DNA of 64,000 nucleotides, taken from Aureibaculum luteum. Lineage in GTDB: Bacteria; Bacteroidota; Bacteroidia; Flavobacteriales; Flavobacteriaceae. Where the stretch lies: positions 62,001 through 126,000 of the forward strand of contig NZ_QRGD01000007.1 of the NCBI RefSeq assembly GCF_003449015.1, read 5' to 3'. A program made the translations under genes and the position numbers. The notes under the pieces were generated by a model. It was not told where the DNA came from and searched no databases. It saw nothing but the letters and a program-made list of their open reading frames with translations. Every line of letters starts with the position of its first letter. Position 1 is the stretch's first letter. Shown here one piece after another: positions 1 to 8,594 of this stretch.

Positions 1-1
1 A

Positions 2-286
2 TTGACGTCAATAGGTATCCATCCTATTGCTCCAGGCGATAATAAATACCAGATTTCAAGTCCTGTGTTTAATAAAATTGAAATAAATTTAGATGCTAAT
101 TATTATAAAGGGAAAACGTTTACAATTATTGCAAATAATAATTCAAAAGACAATATTTACATACAATCCATAAAGCTAAATGACAAACCATTACAACGTT
201 ATTGGATTTCGCACCAAGAGATTACCCAAGGCGGTGTTTTAGAATTAGAAATGGGCCCAGAACCCTTAATGAATACAAATAAATAA
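2..286 (+). CDS. GH92 family alpha-mannosidase, C-terminal fragment
   Basis: This is the last ~94 residues of a gene whose 5' part lies outside the window; the apparent start is only the window edge. The pattern GIHP-x-APG, then SPVF, then YYKGKTF, an INYIQS-like stretch, a WI-x-H block and a final glycine-rich EMGPEP tail is that of the C-terminal beta-sandwich of GH92 exo-alpha-mannosidases. The catalytic residues are not in view, so linkage specificity cannot be inferred. The fucosidase gene follows 27 bp downstream on the same strand, which suggests one operon for a fucose- and mannose-containing glycan. Confidence 0.8.
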   Translation: MTSIGIHPIAPGDNKYQISSPVFNKIEINLDANYYKGKTFTIIANNNSKDNIYIQSIKLNDKPLQRYWISHQEITQGGVLELEMGPEPLMNTNK

Positions 287-313
287 TAGAACTCAAAAAC
301 TAAAATATATATT

Positions 314-1609
314 ATGAAACAAATTTTTTTAACCTTATTTAGTATCGTTGTATTTACTGTGAGTGCACAGCAATATTCCTATCCAATGCCTGAGTATGTT
401 CCCACCGCCGAAAATTTAAAAGCTCGAAAAGAGTTTCAGGACATGAAATTCGGTATGTTTATCCATTGGGGTGTTTATAGTGTATTAGGAGATGGAGAAT
501 GGGTAATGTATCAACAAAAAATTAAAAAAGACAAGTATGAGTTATTAACAAAAGTTTTTAACCCGCAAGATTTTAATGCAAAGGAATGGGTTCAGATTGC
601 GAAGTCAGCAGGCATGAAGTACATTACGATCACCTCTCGTCATCATGATGGTTTCAGTATGTTTGATTCTAAAGCAACAGATTATGACATTATAGATGCT
701 ACTCGGTTTGGTAGAGATCCCTTAAAAGAATTGGCAGAAGAATGTAAAAAAGAAGGCATACAGTTAAACTTCTATTATTCATTATTAGATTGGGGTAGAG
801 AAGACTACGGTTTTGGTAAAAAAATAGAAGATGTAGATTGGGATAGTTATATCAAATTTATGAAAGCCCAATTAACAGAATTATTGACCAATTATGGAGA
901 AATTGGTTGCATTTGGTTTGATGGACATTGGAATAGAAAAAAAGACAATTGGCATTATGATGAAATTTATTCGTTAATTCATGAATTAAGTCCTAATACA
1001 CTAATAGCCAATAATCATCATATCCAACCAATTCCAGGAGAAGATATTCAAACTTTTGAAAGAGACTTGCCAGGAGAAAACAAAGGTGGATTTAGTCATG
1101 GTGTTGAAGTAAGTCAACTACCACTAGAATCTTGTGCTACAATGGCAAAAACTTGGGGTTTTGATATTAATGATAAAAAATTTAAAACCACAAAACAACT
1201 CATTCATTTTTTAGTAAATGCAGCGGGTAAAAATGGTAATTTATTATTGAATGTTGGTCCAATGCCAAATGGCGAAATTCAACCTGAATTTGTTAATTCA
1301 TTAAAGGAAATGGGTGAATGGACTTCTAAATATGGAGAAAGTATTTATGGTACAAGAGGAGGTGTTATTAAATCACAAGATTGGGGAACTATAACTAAAA
1401 AAGATAAGACTTTATATGTTCATATACTGAACCCAACTTCAGAACCGTATATTTTTATTCCAGATTTAAACGAAAAAATTCGTTCAGCAACTACTTTTGA
1501 TGGTAAAACCAAAGTGAAGTTTAAGCAACTGAAAGAAGGAACGTTTCTTTATGTTCAAGGTAAAGTTGAAGATGACATTGATGGTATTGTTAAACTTATA
1601 ATAAAGTAA
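314..1609 (+). CDS. GH29 family alpha-L-fucosidase
   Basis: It is predicted to release terminal alpha-L-fucose from glycans in the periplasm or at the cell surface. Residues 1-18 form a signal peptide ending SAQQ. The (beta/alpha)8 domain shows the GH29 blocks: KFGMFIHWGVYS at 45-56, SRHHDGF at 108-114, and CIWFDGHW around 199-206, where D203 is the expected nucleophile. A short C-terminal beta domain follows. At 431 residues it is compact for the family and carries no extra binding module. It follows the GH92 gene closely and a shared terminator hairpin lies ~65 bp downstream. The exact fucosyl linkage is unknown. Confidence 0.93.
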   Translation: MKQIFLTLFSIVVFTVSAQQYSYPMPEYVPTAENLKARKEFQDMKFGMFIHWGVYSVLGDGEWVMYQQKIKKDKYELLTKVFNPQDFNAKEWVQIAKSAGMKYITITSRHHDGFSMFDSKATDYDIIDATRFGRDPLKELAEECKKEGIQLNFYYSLLDWGREDYGFGKKIEDVDWDSYIKFMKAQLTELLTNYGEIGCIWFDGHWNRKKDNWHYDEIYSLIHELSPNTLIANNHHIQPIPGEDIQTFERDLPGENKGGFSHGVEVSQLPLESCATMAKTWGFDINDKKFKTTKQLIHFLVNAAGKNGNLLLNVGPMPNGEIQPEFVNSLKEMGEWTSKYGESIYGTRGGVIKSQDWGTITKKDKTLYVHILNPTSEPYIFIPDLNEKIRSATTFDGKTKVKFKQLKEGTFLYVQGKVEDDIDGIVKLIIK

Positions 1610-1674
1610 TTTCTAACCATTATTTTTTAAAAACGTATAAAATCGGTAAGCTTAAGTTTTCAAAAGATAAAAAA

Positions 1675-1700
1675 ACCACCTTAATCAAGGTGGTTTTTTT
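1675..1700. terminator. Bidirectional intrinsic terminator
   Basis: An 8-bp perfect stem (ACCACCTT / AAGGTGGT, loop AATC) is flanked by an A-run on the left and a T-run on the right, so it can act on both strands. It separates the rightward mannosidase/fucosidase genes from the leftward PUL operon that ends at 1798. Confidence 0.85.
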
Positions 1701-1710
1701 TATGTTGTGG

Positions 1711-1796
1711 TAATTATTTATTCTTTACATATTTTCCGAGCACTGGTCTTCCTTTTAAAATAAAACTGTGATGCTACCTTTTGTTTGTTTATCAAG
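1711..1796 (-). pseudogene. Decayed 3' end of an S9 peptidase gene (direct repeat of 16341-16427)
   Basis: Aligned by eye, this stretch matches the last ~85 bp of the intact S9 peptidase gene in the same orientation. About 35 of the first 40 positions agree, and about 70 % overall, with one 1-bp deletion and an in-frame stop. The translated remnant still ends in the same six residues, KYVKNK, followed by a stop. It begins directly after the stop of the small GH16 gene. Similarity ends 5 bp past the peptidase stop codon on one side and at the GH16 stop on the other. The likely meaning is a displaced or duplicated peptidase tail at the far border of the PUL. Confidence 0.6.
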
Positions 1797-1797
1797 T

Positions 1798-2565
1798 TTA
1801 TTTATACACTTTAATATAGTCAATAACAAACTCTTGCGGGAAGATGGCGTCATCTACCTCCGGACCACCGAAACCACCACCAATGGCTAAATTAATTAGC
1901 ATATAAAAGGGTTGGTCAAAGGGCCAAATGTCTTCCGTTTTATTTTCTGGAGAGAAGCTATAGTGCAACTGATTATCCACAAAAAAATTAATATAGTCTT
2001 TAGTCCATTCAATTGCGTAAACATGAAAACCTTTTTCAATTCCTTCAATATGCGTTTTTTTAGTATTTATTGTATTTCCATGACTGTTTTTAGTGTGTAG
2101 TGTGTTGAAAATTTTACTTGGCTCTTTACCTACATATTCTAAGATATCAATCTCACCACATAATGGCCATTTGGCTTTGTCAATATTTGAACCTAACATC
2201 CAAAATGCTGGCCAGAGTCCTTTACCGACTGGAAGTTTAGCTCTTATTTCAATTTTACCATATTGAATTTCAACTTTTTCCTTAGTTGTTATCCTTGTTG
2301 AAGTGTAAATTGAATCTTCTTTTTTTGCTGTTATAATTAAGTAACCATCTTTTATAAGGTGATTGTTTTCGGTATATAATTGTAATTCATTGTTTCCCCA
2401 GCCACATAATTGTGGACAACTATTTCCTAATTCAAAATTCCAAAATTCTTCATTAAGTGAAATTCCTTCAAAATTTTCTTCCCAAATAAGTTCCTTTTTT
2501 TGTGAACAAGAAAAGAAACAGATAACAACAATAAGCAGCAATATTTGAATGTTCAATTTATGCAT
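1798..2565 (-). CDS. GH16 beta-glucanase, small lipoprotein (laminarinase-like)
   Basis: It is predicted to cleave beta-1,3(-1,4)-glucan internally. Residues 1-20 form a lipoprotein signal (CFFSC, acylated Cys20), so it is probably membrane anchored. The remainder is one GH16 jelly roll with the family motif GEIDILE at 137-143: E138 nucleophile, D140 helper, E143 acid/base. The tail IDYIKVYK is the usual final GH16 strand. At 255 residues it is a bare catalytic domain, unlike the multidomain GH16 upstream. It starts 2 bp after the GH3 stop and is the last gene of the PUL operon. Confidence 0.93.
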   Translation of the reverse strand: MHKLNIQILLLIVVICFFSCSQKKELIWEENFEGISLNEEFWNFELGNSCPQLCGWGNNELQLYTENNHLIKDGYLIITAKKEDSIYTSTRITTKEKVEIQYGKIEIRAKLPVGKGLWPAFWMLGSNIDKAKWPLCGEIDILEYVGKEPSKIFNTLHTKNSHGNTINTKKTHIEGIEKGFHVYAIEWTKDYINFFVDNQLHYSFSPENKTEDIWPFDQPFYMLINLAIGGGFGGPEVDDAIFPQEFVIDYIKVYK

Positions 2566-2567
2566 CC

Positions 2568-4847
2568 TTAGTTGTTTAAATTAAACTGAGCATCAATTAC
2601 AGTATTTGAACTTCCGCCTATATAAACATTAAAATCACCTGACTCTATTATAAAATCACCAGTATTGTTATAAAAACCTAACTCTTTTTTAGTTAATGAA
2701 AATTTGAGTTCTTTGGTTTCGTTAGGATTTAATTCAACCATTTGAAACCCTTTTAATTCTTTAACAGGTCTAGTTATACTAGCAAATTTATCCTGAATAT
2801 ATAGTTGAACTACTTCTTTACCTTTTGTCTTTCCTGTATTTGTTAGTTTAACCGAAACTGAAATAGTTCCGTTGGTCTTAAAAGTATCTGTTATATTAAG
2901 ATTTTCATATACAAATGAAGTATAACTTAAACCGTGACCAAACGGATATAATGGTGTGTTTTCTACGTCTGAATAATGTGACCAAAACACTATTCCTGGA
3001 TCAGTTAACACAGGTCTTCCGGTATTCTTATAATTATAATAAATTGGTATTTGCCCTACACTTCTAGGAAAACTCATGGGTAGTTTTCCACTTGGATTAT
3101 AATCACCATAAAGAACTTGTGCGATAGCATTACCAGATTGGGTTCCTAAATGCCATGCTTCAACTATGGCCGGAATGTTTTTATCAGCCCAGTTAATTGT
3201 TAACGGTCTACCATTATTTAATACGAGTACAATATTTTTATTTACCTTAAAAATAGCCTCTAGTAATTCCTGTTGCAGTCCTGGTAAATCTAATACAGCT
3301 CTACTTCTAGCTTCACCACTTTGAAAACCGTGTTCTCCTAATACCATGATTACAACATCTGCATTTTTGGCAACAGTAATTGCTTTACCAAATTCACTTT
3401 TATCGGCTGTGTTAATTTTTAATTCTTTTATAAATTCAGGCTGTTCTAGAGTCAAATCAGTTCCTTTGGCATAGGTTAAGTTGTTTCCATCATATTTTTC
3501 GAGACCTTCCAATACGGATACGGCTGTATTATCATCTGCAGCCAAACGCCAACTACCAAGTGGACTCGTTTTATCTGCAGCTAATGGTCCAATAAGAGCT
3601 ATTTTTTGCCCTTTTTTACTCAAAGGAAGGAGGTTACCTTCATTTTTCAATAGTACAATTGATTTCTTAGCCATATCTAATGAAGCATTATGCATTTTCT
3701 CACTTCCTAAAACATCCTTCTCTCTTGCTTCATCACAATATTTATAGGGATCATCAAATAATCCTAATTCATATTTCACTTTTAAGATTCGCCTGACTGA
3801 ATCATCAATAAATTCTTCTTTAACTTTACCTTCTTTTACTAAATTAGCTAACTCTTCAACATATGCATAAGATTCCATGTCCATATCAGAACCCGCATTA
3901 GCGGCCAATTCAGTAGCATGCTTTTTATCTTTAGCAAATCCATGAGCTTTCATTTCTATAATTGAACCCCAATCTGAAACTACAAAACCATCAAATTTCC
4001 ATTGTTCTTTTAAAATATCGCGTTGTAAATAGGTGTTACCTGTTGCTGGAATTCCATTTAATTCATTAAATGAATTCATAAATGTGCTAACACCCGCTTC
4101 AGATGCAGCTTTAAAGGGTGGAAAAATAGTGTTAAATAGTGTTGATGTGCCAACGTCAACCGTATTATAGTCTCTACCAGATTCAGAAAATCCATAGCCA
4201 GCAAAGTGCTTTGCACAGGCAGCAATGGTATTATGTGCGTTTAAATCTTTTCCTTGAAAGCCATTTACTCTAGCTTCAGCAATTTTACTTCCTAAGAAAG
4301 GATCTTCACCTGCACCTTCCATCACACGCCCCCAGCGTGCATCTCTAGAAATATCAATCATTGGTGCAAAGGTCCAATTTATACCTGCTGCAGAAGCTTC
4401 TTCAGCAGCCATTTCCGCTGATTTTTGTATAGCCTCTAAATCCCAACTAGCTGCTTCAGCTAGTGGAATAGGGCTTAATGTTTTATAACCGTGAATAACG
4501 TCAAACCCAATTATTAAAGGAATGCCTAACCTAGATTCTTCAACGGCAATTTTCTGAACAGCTCTAACATTTTTTACACCGGTTACATTTAACATAGAAC
4601 CTACCCAGCCTTTTTTAAGGTGTTCATATTTTTTTGCCGCGTCACCGCCATCAGGTTTTGGACCAGTTACGTCCCAAAATCCATTATATTGATTCATTTG
4701 ACCTACTTTTTCTTCTAAGGTCATTATCTTCAATAATGAATCAATCTTTTGATCGATTAGATTTTCATTCGAGCTAAATTCCGTTTTGTTTTCGTTGCAA
4801 CTAAATAGTACAACACAAAATGCGAGTGTGATAATTGTTTTTTTCAT
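2568..4847 (-). CDS. bglX: GH3 beta-glucosidase (BglX-like), lipoprotein
   Basis: An exo-acting beta-glucosidase expected to convert laminari-oligosaccharides to glucose. The lipoprotein signal ends at Cys17 (VLFSC). The N-terminal GH3 barrel carries FVVSDWGS with nucleophile D292, plus the KHFAGYG block near 213-219. The second alpha/beta domain begins at KNEGNLLPL (~401) and has the SGEARSR motif with E512 as candidate acid/base. A fibronectin-III-like domain closes the protein (~660-750). The length of 759 is normal for BglX. It lies between two GH16 genes in the PUL operon. A terminator-like hairpin sits just before its start. Confidence 0.93.
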   Translation of the reverse strand: MKKTIITLAFCVVLFSCNENKTEFSSNENLIDQKIDSLLKIMTLEEKVGQMNQYNGFWDVTGPKPDGGDAAKKYEHLKKGWVGSMLNVTGVKNVRAVQKIAVEESRLGIPLIIGFDVIHGYKTLSPIPLAEAASWDLEAIQKSAEMAAEEASAAGINWTFAPMIDISRDARWGRVMEGAGEDPFLGSKIAEARVNGFQGKDLNAHNTIAACAKHFAGYGFSESGRDYNTVDVGTSTLFNTIFPPFKAASEAGVSTFMNSFNELNGIPATGNTYLQRDILKEQWKFDGFVVSDWGSIIEMKAHGFAKDKKHATELAANAGSDMDMESYAYVEELANLVKEGKVKEEFIDDSVRRILKVKYELGLFDDPYKYCDEAREKDVLGSEKMHNASLDMAKKSIVLLKNEGNLLPLSKKGQKIALIGPLAADKTSPLGSWRLAADDNTAVSVLEGLEKYDGNNLTYAKGTDLTLEQPEFIKELKINTADKSEFGKAITVAKNADVVIMVLGEHGFQSGEARSRAVLDLPGLQQELLEAIFKVNKNIVLVLNNGRPLTINWADKNIPAIVEAWHLGTQSGNAIAQVLYGDYNPSGKLPMSFPRSVGQIPIYYNYKNTGRPVLTDPGIVFWSHYSDVENTPLYPFGHGLSYTSFVYENLNITDTFKTNGTISVSVKLTNTGKTKGKEVVQLYIQDKFASITRPVKELKGFQMVELNPNETKELKFSLTKKELGFYNNTGDFIIESGDFNVYIGGSSNTVIDAQFNLNN

Positions 4848-4860
4848 AATAAAATTTAAA

Positions 4861-4891
4861 AAAGGCCGAATGTTTCTTTCATACGACCTTT
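4861..4891 (-). terminator. Intra-operon terminator-like hairpin between GH16 and GH3
   Basis: Read on the minus strand, an 8-bp arm pair (AAAGGTCG / CGGCCTTT, one G-U) with additional inner ATG/CAT pairing is followed by a T-run. It lies in the only sizeable gap (61 bp) of the PUL operon. It could reduce transcription of the GH3 and small GH16 genes relative to susCD, or protect the 3' end of the upstream message. Confidence 0.6.
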
Positions 4892-4908
4892 ATAACTAAC
4901 TTAAATAT

Positions 4909-6504
4909 TTATTGATAAACTCTAACATAATCTATTTCCATTGTATCTTGTGTAAACGCAGCATCTATATCACCACCTAAAGTACCACCCATAGCAATAT
5001 TGAGAATTAAAAAGAAGTCTGCATTGAACGGTAAATCGGCATTATTGGCTAATGTAGTATAAGGAACATTGTCAATTAAAACAATCACTTTATCGGTAGT
5101 CCATTCCAATGAATAGATATGAAAATCTGTGGTAGAAGTATTTTCAGTAGCAGTTTCACCATAAGAGGCATTGGTATTTGTTCCAGAATCTAACCAGTGA
5201 AATGTGCCAAGTATGGAATTTTTATCCCCACCTGTTTGCTCCATTATGTCAATTTCTCCACTTGCGGGCCAACCTATGGTTTCAAAATTTGCACCCAACA
5301 TCCAAATAGCAGGCCAAGTACCGGCAGAAGCAGGTAATTTAGCTCTTACATCTACGCGACCATAAGTGAAATCATACAGACCTTGTGATTTTAATCTTGC
5401 AGAGGTATACATAACTCCATCTTTTATGGCGTTAATTTTAAGAAAACCACCCTCAACAATTGCATTTGCAGATTCGTTGGTATAGGTTTGTACTTCATTA
5501 TTACCCCAGCCACCAGCACCAATATCATACCCCCATTTAGCAGAATCAGGAGATCCATCTGTATCAAATTCATCTGACCATGATAAATTATTAAATTCAG
5601 ACACAAATGCTGTTGGTTCTGACCCATCATCAGATGTTAAAACAAACCACCAATCAAATTCTCCATTACCATCAGTAGTTCTTAAAGTCATTTCACTAGC
5701 TGATCGAGCAAATATTTCGTATTTATGATTTCCTCCGGTGTAATAGCCCATAAAACCTAGACCGGTTAAGCTGAGTGTTTCTATACCTCCTGGTGCATTT
5801 AATGACCATCCTTCTGTATAATCACCATAGGAGTAATTCAAGATATCAGCACCATCAGCAGTTCCATCTCCAGGTCCTCCTATTTCATTTATAAGATTTT
5901 CTCGTCCAAAAACAGTCCCGTTAGTAATGTGTGTAAAAGTTCCATCTGCATTAAAAACATACCTATCGTCATACATACCAGTGCCAGCTTTAGTTTCAGC
6001 TCCTGCCGAAAACCATTCAGCAAATACACCACCTCCAACAGGTCCCAAACCAAAATGTGCACTTTCAGATTTTATTCTCCAAGTTTTGGAAGTATTACCA
6101 ACCAACATATCTAATAAATCAGCTGGAGCTTCGTATAAAGCAAGTACTTCTAATTGTACCGTTTTACTCGTTGAATTTCCACCAGTTCCATATGCAATTA
6201 CGGTTACGGTATACGTTTGTAGACCTGTAATGGCAAAATCATAAGTCATTTCTCCTTGTGGAGCGAGAGTTGTTTCTCCATTATAGACAAAATGGTAAGC
6301 TAAAGCATTGTCAGCATTCACTTTGAAATTAACTGTTCCGCTACCATCTCCGTTTGGATTATTGGCATCTATACCAACAACCTCTGTGGTTATCACAACA
6401 TTTGAAGGAGCAGTAATATCACCTACATCAGCGGTGTCATCTTGACAACTAGTTACTAATAATAAGCCTAAAAGACCTGTTATAAAATATTTAAATGTCT
6501 TCAT
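4909..6504 (-). CDS. Multidomain GH16 endo-beta-1,3-glucanase lipoprotein
   Basis: It is predicted to start laminarin breakdown at the cell surface. Its lipoprotein signal ends at Cys20 (LVTSC). Residues ~30-120 form a PKD/Ig-like domain. Residues ~125-300 form a separate Trp- and Gly-rich domain I cannot name. The GH16 catalytic domain spans ~303-531 with GEIDIME at 416-422 (E417 nucleophile, D419, E422 acid/base). It lies 12 bp after the glycan-binding protein gene, whose N-terminus also carries PKD-like domains. The middle domain could be a glycan-binding module. The substrate assignment rests on family and on the PUL content. Confidence 0.92.
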   Translation of the reverse strand: MKTFKYFITGLLGLLLVTSCQDDTADVGDITAPSNVVITTEVVGIDANNPNGDGSGTVNFKVNADNALAYHFVYNGETTLAPQGEMTYDFAITGLQTYTVTVIAYGTGGNSTSKTVQLEVLALYEAPADLLDMLVGNTSKTWRIKSESAHFGLGPVGGGVFAEWFSAGAETKAGTGMYDDRYVFNADGTFTHITNGTVFGRENLINEIGGPGDGTADGADILNYSYGDYTEGWSLNAPGGIETLSLTGLGFMGYYTGGNHKYEIFARSASEMTLRTTDGNGEFDWWFVLTSDDGSEPTAFVSEFNNLSWSDEFDTDGSPDSAKWGYDIGAGGWGNNEVQTYTNESANAIVEGGFLKINAIKDGVMYTSARLKSQGLYDFTYGRVDVRAKLPASAGTWPAIWMLGANFETIGWPASGEIDIMEQTGGDKNSILGTFHWLDSGTNTNASYGETATENTSTTDFHIYSLEWTTDKVIVLIDNVPYTTLANNADLPFNADFFLILNIAMGGTLGGDIDAAFTQDTMEIDYVRVYQ

Positions 6505-6516
6505 TTTTTTATTTTT

Positions 6517-8583
6517 TTAATTATGAAAATATAAGTTATCAATAAATACAGTTGCACTTGCACCACTAGTATCAAAAAGCAATTGTGTAATTGCAGATCT
6601 ATCAACTGCAAAATTTTCAAGAGGAATAGTTACGCTTACCCAAGTTCCTGTTTTAACAGTAACAAATTTTATATCTTCTGCACTAATTACCGTATTTACT
6701 AATTTTAATCCAAGTGTAGTAGCGTCTGGAGTGAAATAATCAAAATGTACATAAGACATTGAAGATAAATCTGTTGGATTACCATAATCTGTCACAATAC
6801 CTGTGTAATTCAATGATTCATATTTCCAAATAATATTTCCACCGATATTAACATCTGTTAGTGTCGTTGATTGACCCCAATCTGGGTTTAACTCACTTAT
6901 ACCAACACTCGTATATGAATCACTGAATACAGAAATAACATCACTAGAACCAATGTTGGGTGTTGAAGCTTCTACGGTTGGTTGTGTACTATCTGGTTCA
7001 GAATAAAAATACAAATTATCAATATATACTTTTGCACTTCCTCCGTCAGTATCAAATAGAAGTTGTGTTACGGCTGATCTGTCAAATGCATAATTTTCAA
7101 GAGGAATGGTTACACTTACCCAAGTACCTTTTACAATAGTTTCAACAAATTCTATATCTTCGGTACCAGCGACAGTATTTACTAATTTCAATCCTAATTT
7201 TTCAGCATCTGGTGTAAAATAATCAAAATGAACAAAATCACGGCCTGATAGATTGGTTGGATTTCCATAGTCAGTAACGATACCTGTATAATTCAAAGAT
7301 TCATATAACCAAATATCATTTCCACCCACATTAACAGTGGCTATGGTCGTAGTTTGGCCCCAATCGGGGTTTAATTCACTAATACCAATGCTAGTGTAAG
7401 AATCGCTAAAGATAGAGGTAACATCACTGGCATTATAGGTTGGATCTGGAGCTACCACATCTGGTGCAGTTGCTACAACTGGTTGTTTATAAAAGTAAAG
7501 GTTGTCTACAAAAATTGTACCACCTCCAGAGGGTATACCATCAAATTTAAATTGAATAATTTCACTTAAATCTACAAGGGGATTCTGATCTGTAAAGAAT
7601 GATAATGGAATATCAAATGAAGTCCATTGATCTGCAATCAAGTTCAGATCATAAGCTGTTTCATTTGGTCCAGTACTGATTGGAGATAATTTTGCGATAA
7701 AATCACTATCGGCAGTCCAAACATCTATGTGAAGGTACTCCATAGCAGAAGCGTCCAAAGGAACTGAAGAAAAATCAATACCTTGATAGGTTAATCCACC
7801 ATATTGAATCATATTATCACCATCAACATTAATTTGAGTAAATGATGTTGATTGTCCCCAATCTGGATAATAATTAATAGGATCTGGATTATCATAAGCA
7901 TCACTATATATAGAAATAACATCTTCTGGTGATTTAGTTGGGGTAGGTGCCGCAACTAATGGTTGTAAAATCGCAGTAACTACAAATTCTTGTGTAATCT
8001 CAGTAGTTTCGATAGCAGCACCCTTTGCAACAACTTTAATTGTATAAGTACCTGGCTCTTGATAAACGAAAGAAGCCATTTCACCAATATTAGCTGTCAC
8101 GGGATCGTCATTACCTTCTTCACCAAAATAAACATCAAACATAGTAGCGAAATCTGCTGTGGCTGTAACATTTAACTGTTTAGAAATAGCTGGATCATTT
8201 TCAATGAGTACTTCTAGATTTTCAGGAGCTTTAAATGAAACAACTAAATCTTGAGAAGCTTCCGTTTTTAAACCAGTAATACCTATAGCTTCTATTTTTA
8301 TAGTAAAAGAACCTTCGGGGTAAATGTGGGTTGTACTACTTCCTTGTTTAACAAGTATAGGTTGAGTTGTACTGTCTCCTAAATAGATATTATATGTAGT
8401 GGCCCCATCACCATTAGGTGTAATAGTTACTGTGCCCGTATTATCTTGGGTAATATCATATACTGCTGAAACATTAGTTGGAGCAGTTACTTCGTCTAAA
8501 TAGTTGAAGTTATCTTCTTCTTCACATCCCGTAAAAGAAACAAAGAAAATTAATAAACCGATTGTATATTTTATTTTTTGCAT
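6517..8583 (-). CDS. Surface glycan-binding lipoprotein with PKD-like domains and three CBM-like modules
   Basis: This has the position and architecture of a PUL surface glycan-binding protein (SusE/F-like role). The lipoprotein signal ends at Cys20 (FTGC). Two PKD/Ig-like domains occupy ~33-116 and ~117-205. Three repeated ~140-residue modules follow at 221-366, 387-528 and 548-688, each opening with (I/V)FSDSY or IYSDAY, containing PDWGQ(S/T), and ending in a VDNLYF-like strand. Modules 2 and 3 are close to 75 % identical, module 1 is divergent. No catalytic motif is visible. The gene sits 11 bp after susD. Binding to beta-1,3-glucan is inferred from the neighbouring GH16 and GH3 enzymes. 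Confidence 0.85.
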   Translation of the reverse strand: MQKIKYTIGLLIFFVSFTGCEEEDNFNYLDEVTAPTNVSAVYDITQDNTGTVTITPNGDGATTYNIYLGDSTTQPILVKQGSSTTHIYPEGSFTIKIEAIGITGLKTEASQDLVVSFKAPENLEVLIENDPAISKQLNVTATADFATMFDVYFGEEGNDDPVTANIGEMASFVYQEPGTYTIKVVAKGAAIETTEITQEFVVTAILQPLVAAPTPTKSPEDVISIYSDAYDNPDPINYYPDWGQSTSFTQINVDGDNMIQYGGLTYQGIDFSSVPLDASAMEYLHIDVWTADSDFIAKLSPISTGPNETAYDLNLIADQWTSFDIPLSFFTDQNPLVDLSEIIQFKFDGIPSGGGTIFVDNLYFYKQPVVATAPDVVAPDPTYNASDVTSIFSDSYTSIGISELNPDWGQTTTIATVNVGGNDIWLYESLNYTGIVTDYGNPTNLSGRDFVHFDYFTPDAEKLGLKLVNTVAGTEDIEFVETIVKGTWVSVTIPLENYAFDRSAVTQLLFDTDGGSAKVYIDNLYFYSEPDSTQPTVEASTPNIGSSDVISVFSDSYTSVGISELNPDWGQSTTLTDVNIGGNIIWKYESLNYTGIVTDYGNPTDLSSMSYVHFDYFTPDATTLGLKLVNTVISAEDIKFVTVKTGTWVSVTIPLENFAVDRSAITQLLFDTSGASATVFIDNLYFHN
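6520..7425 (-). repeat. Recent tandem duplication of a ~140-codon glycan-binding module
   Basis: Bases 6520-6942 and 7000-7425 encode the last two modules of the surface protein and are still clearly similar at DNA level. Both encode GISELNPDWGQ, LNYTGIVTDYGNPT, VHFDYFTPDA and LGLKLVNTV in the same order. The first module (7486-7923) shares the fold signature only. This points to a recent duplication within the gene. Confidence 0.8.
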
Positions 8584-8594
8584 AAGTTCTAGTA

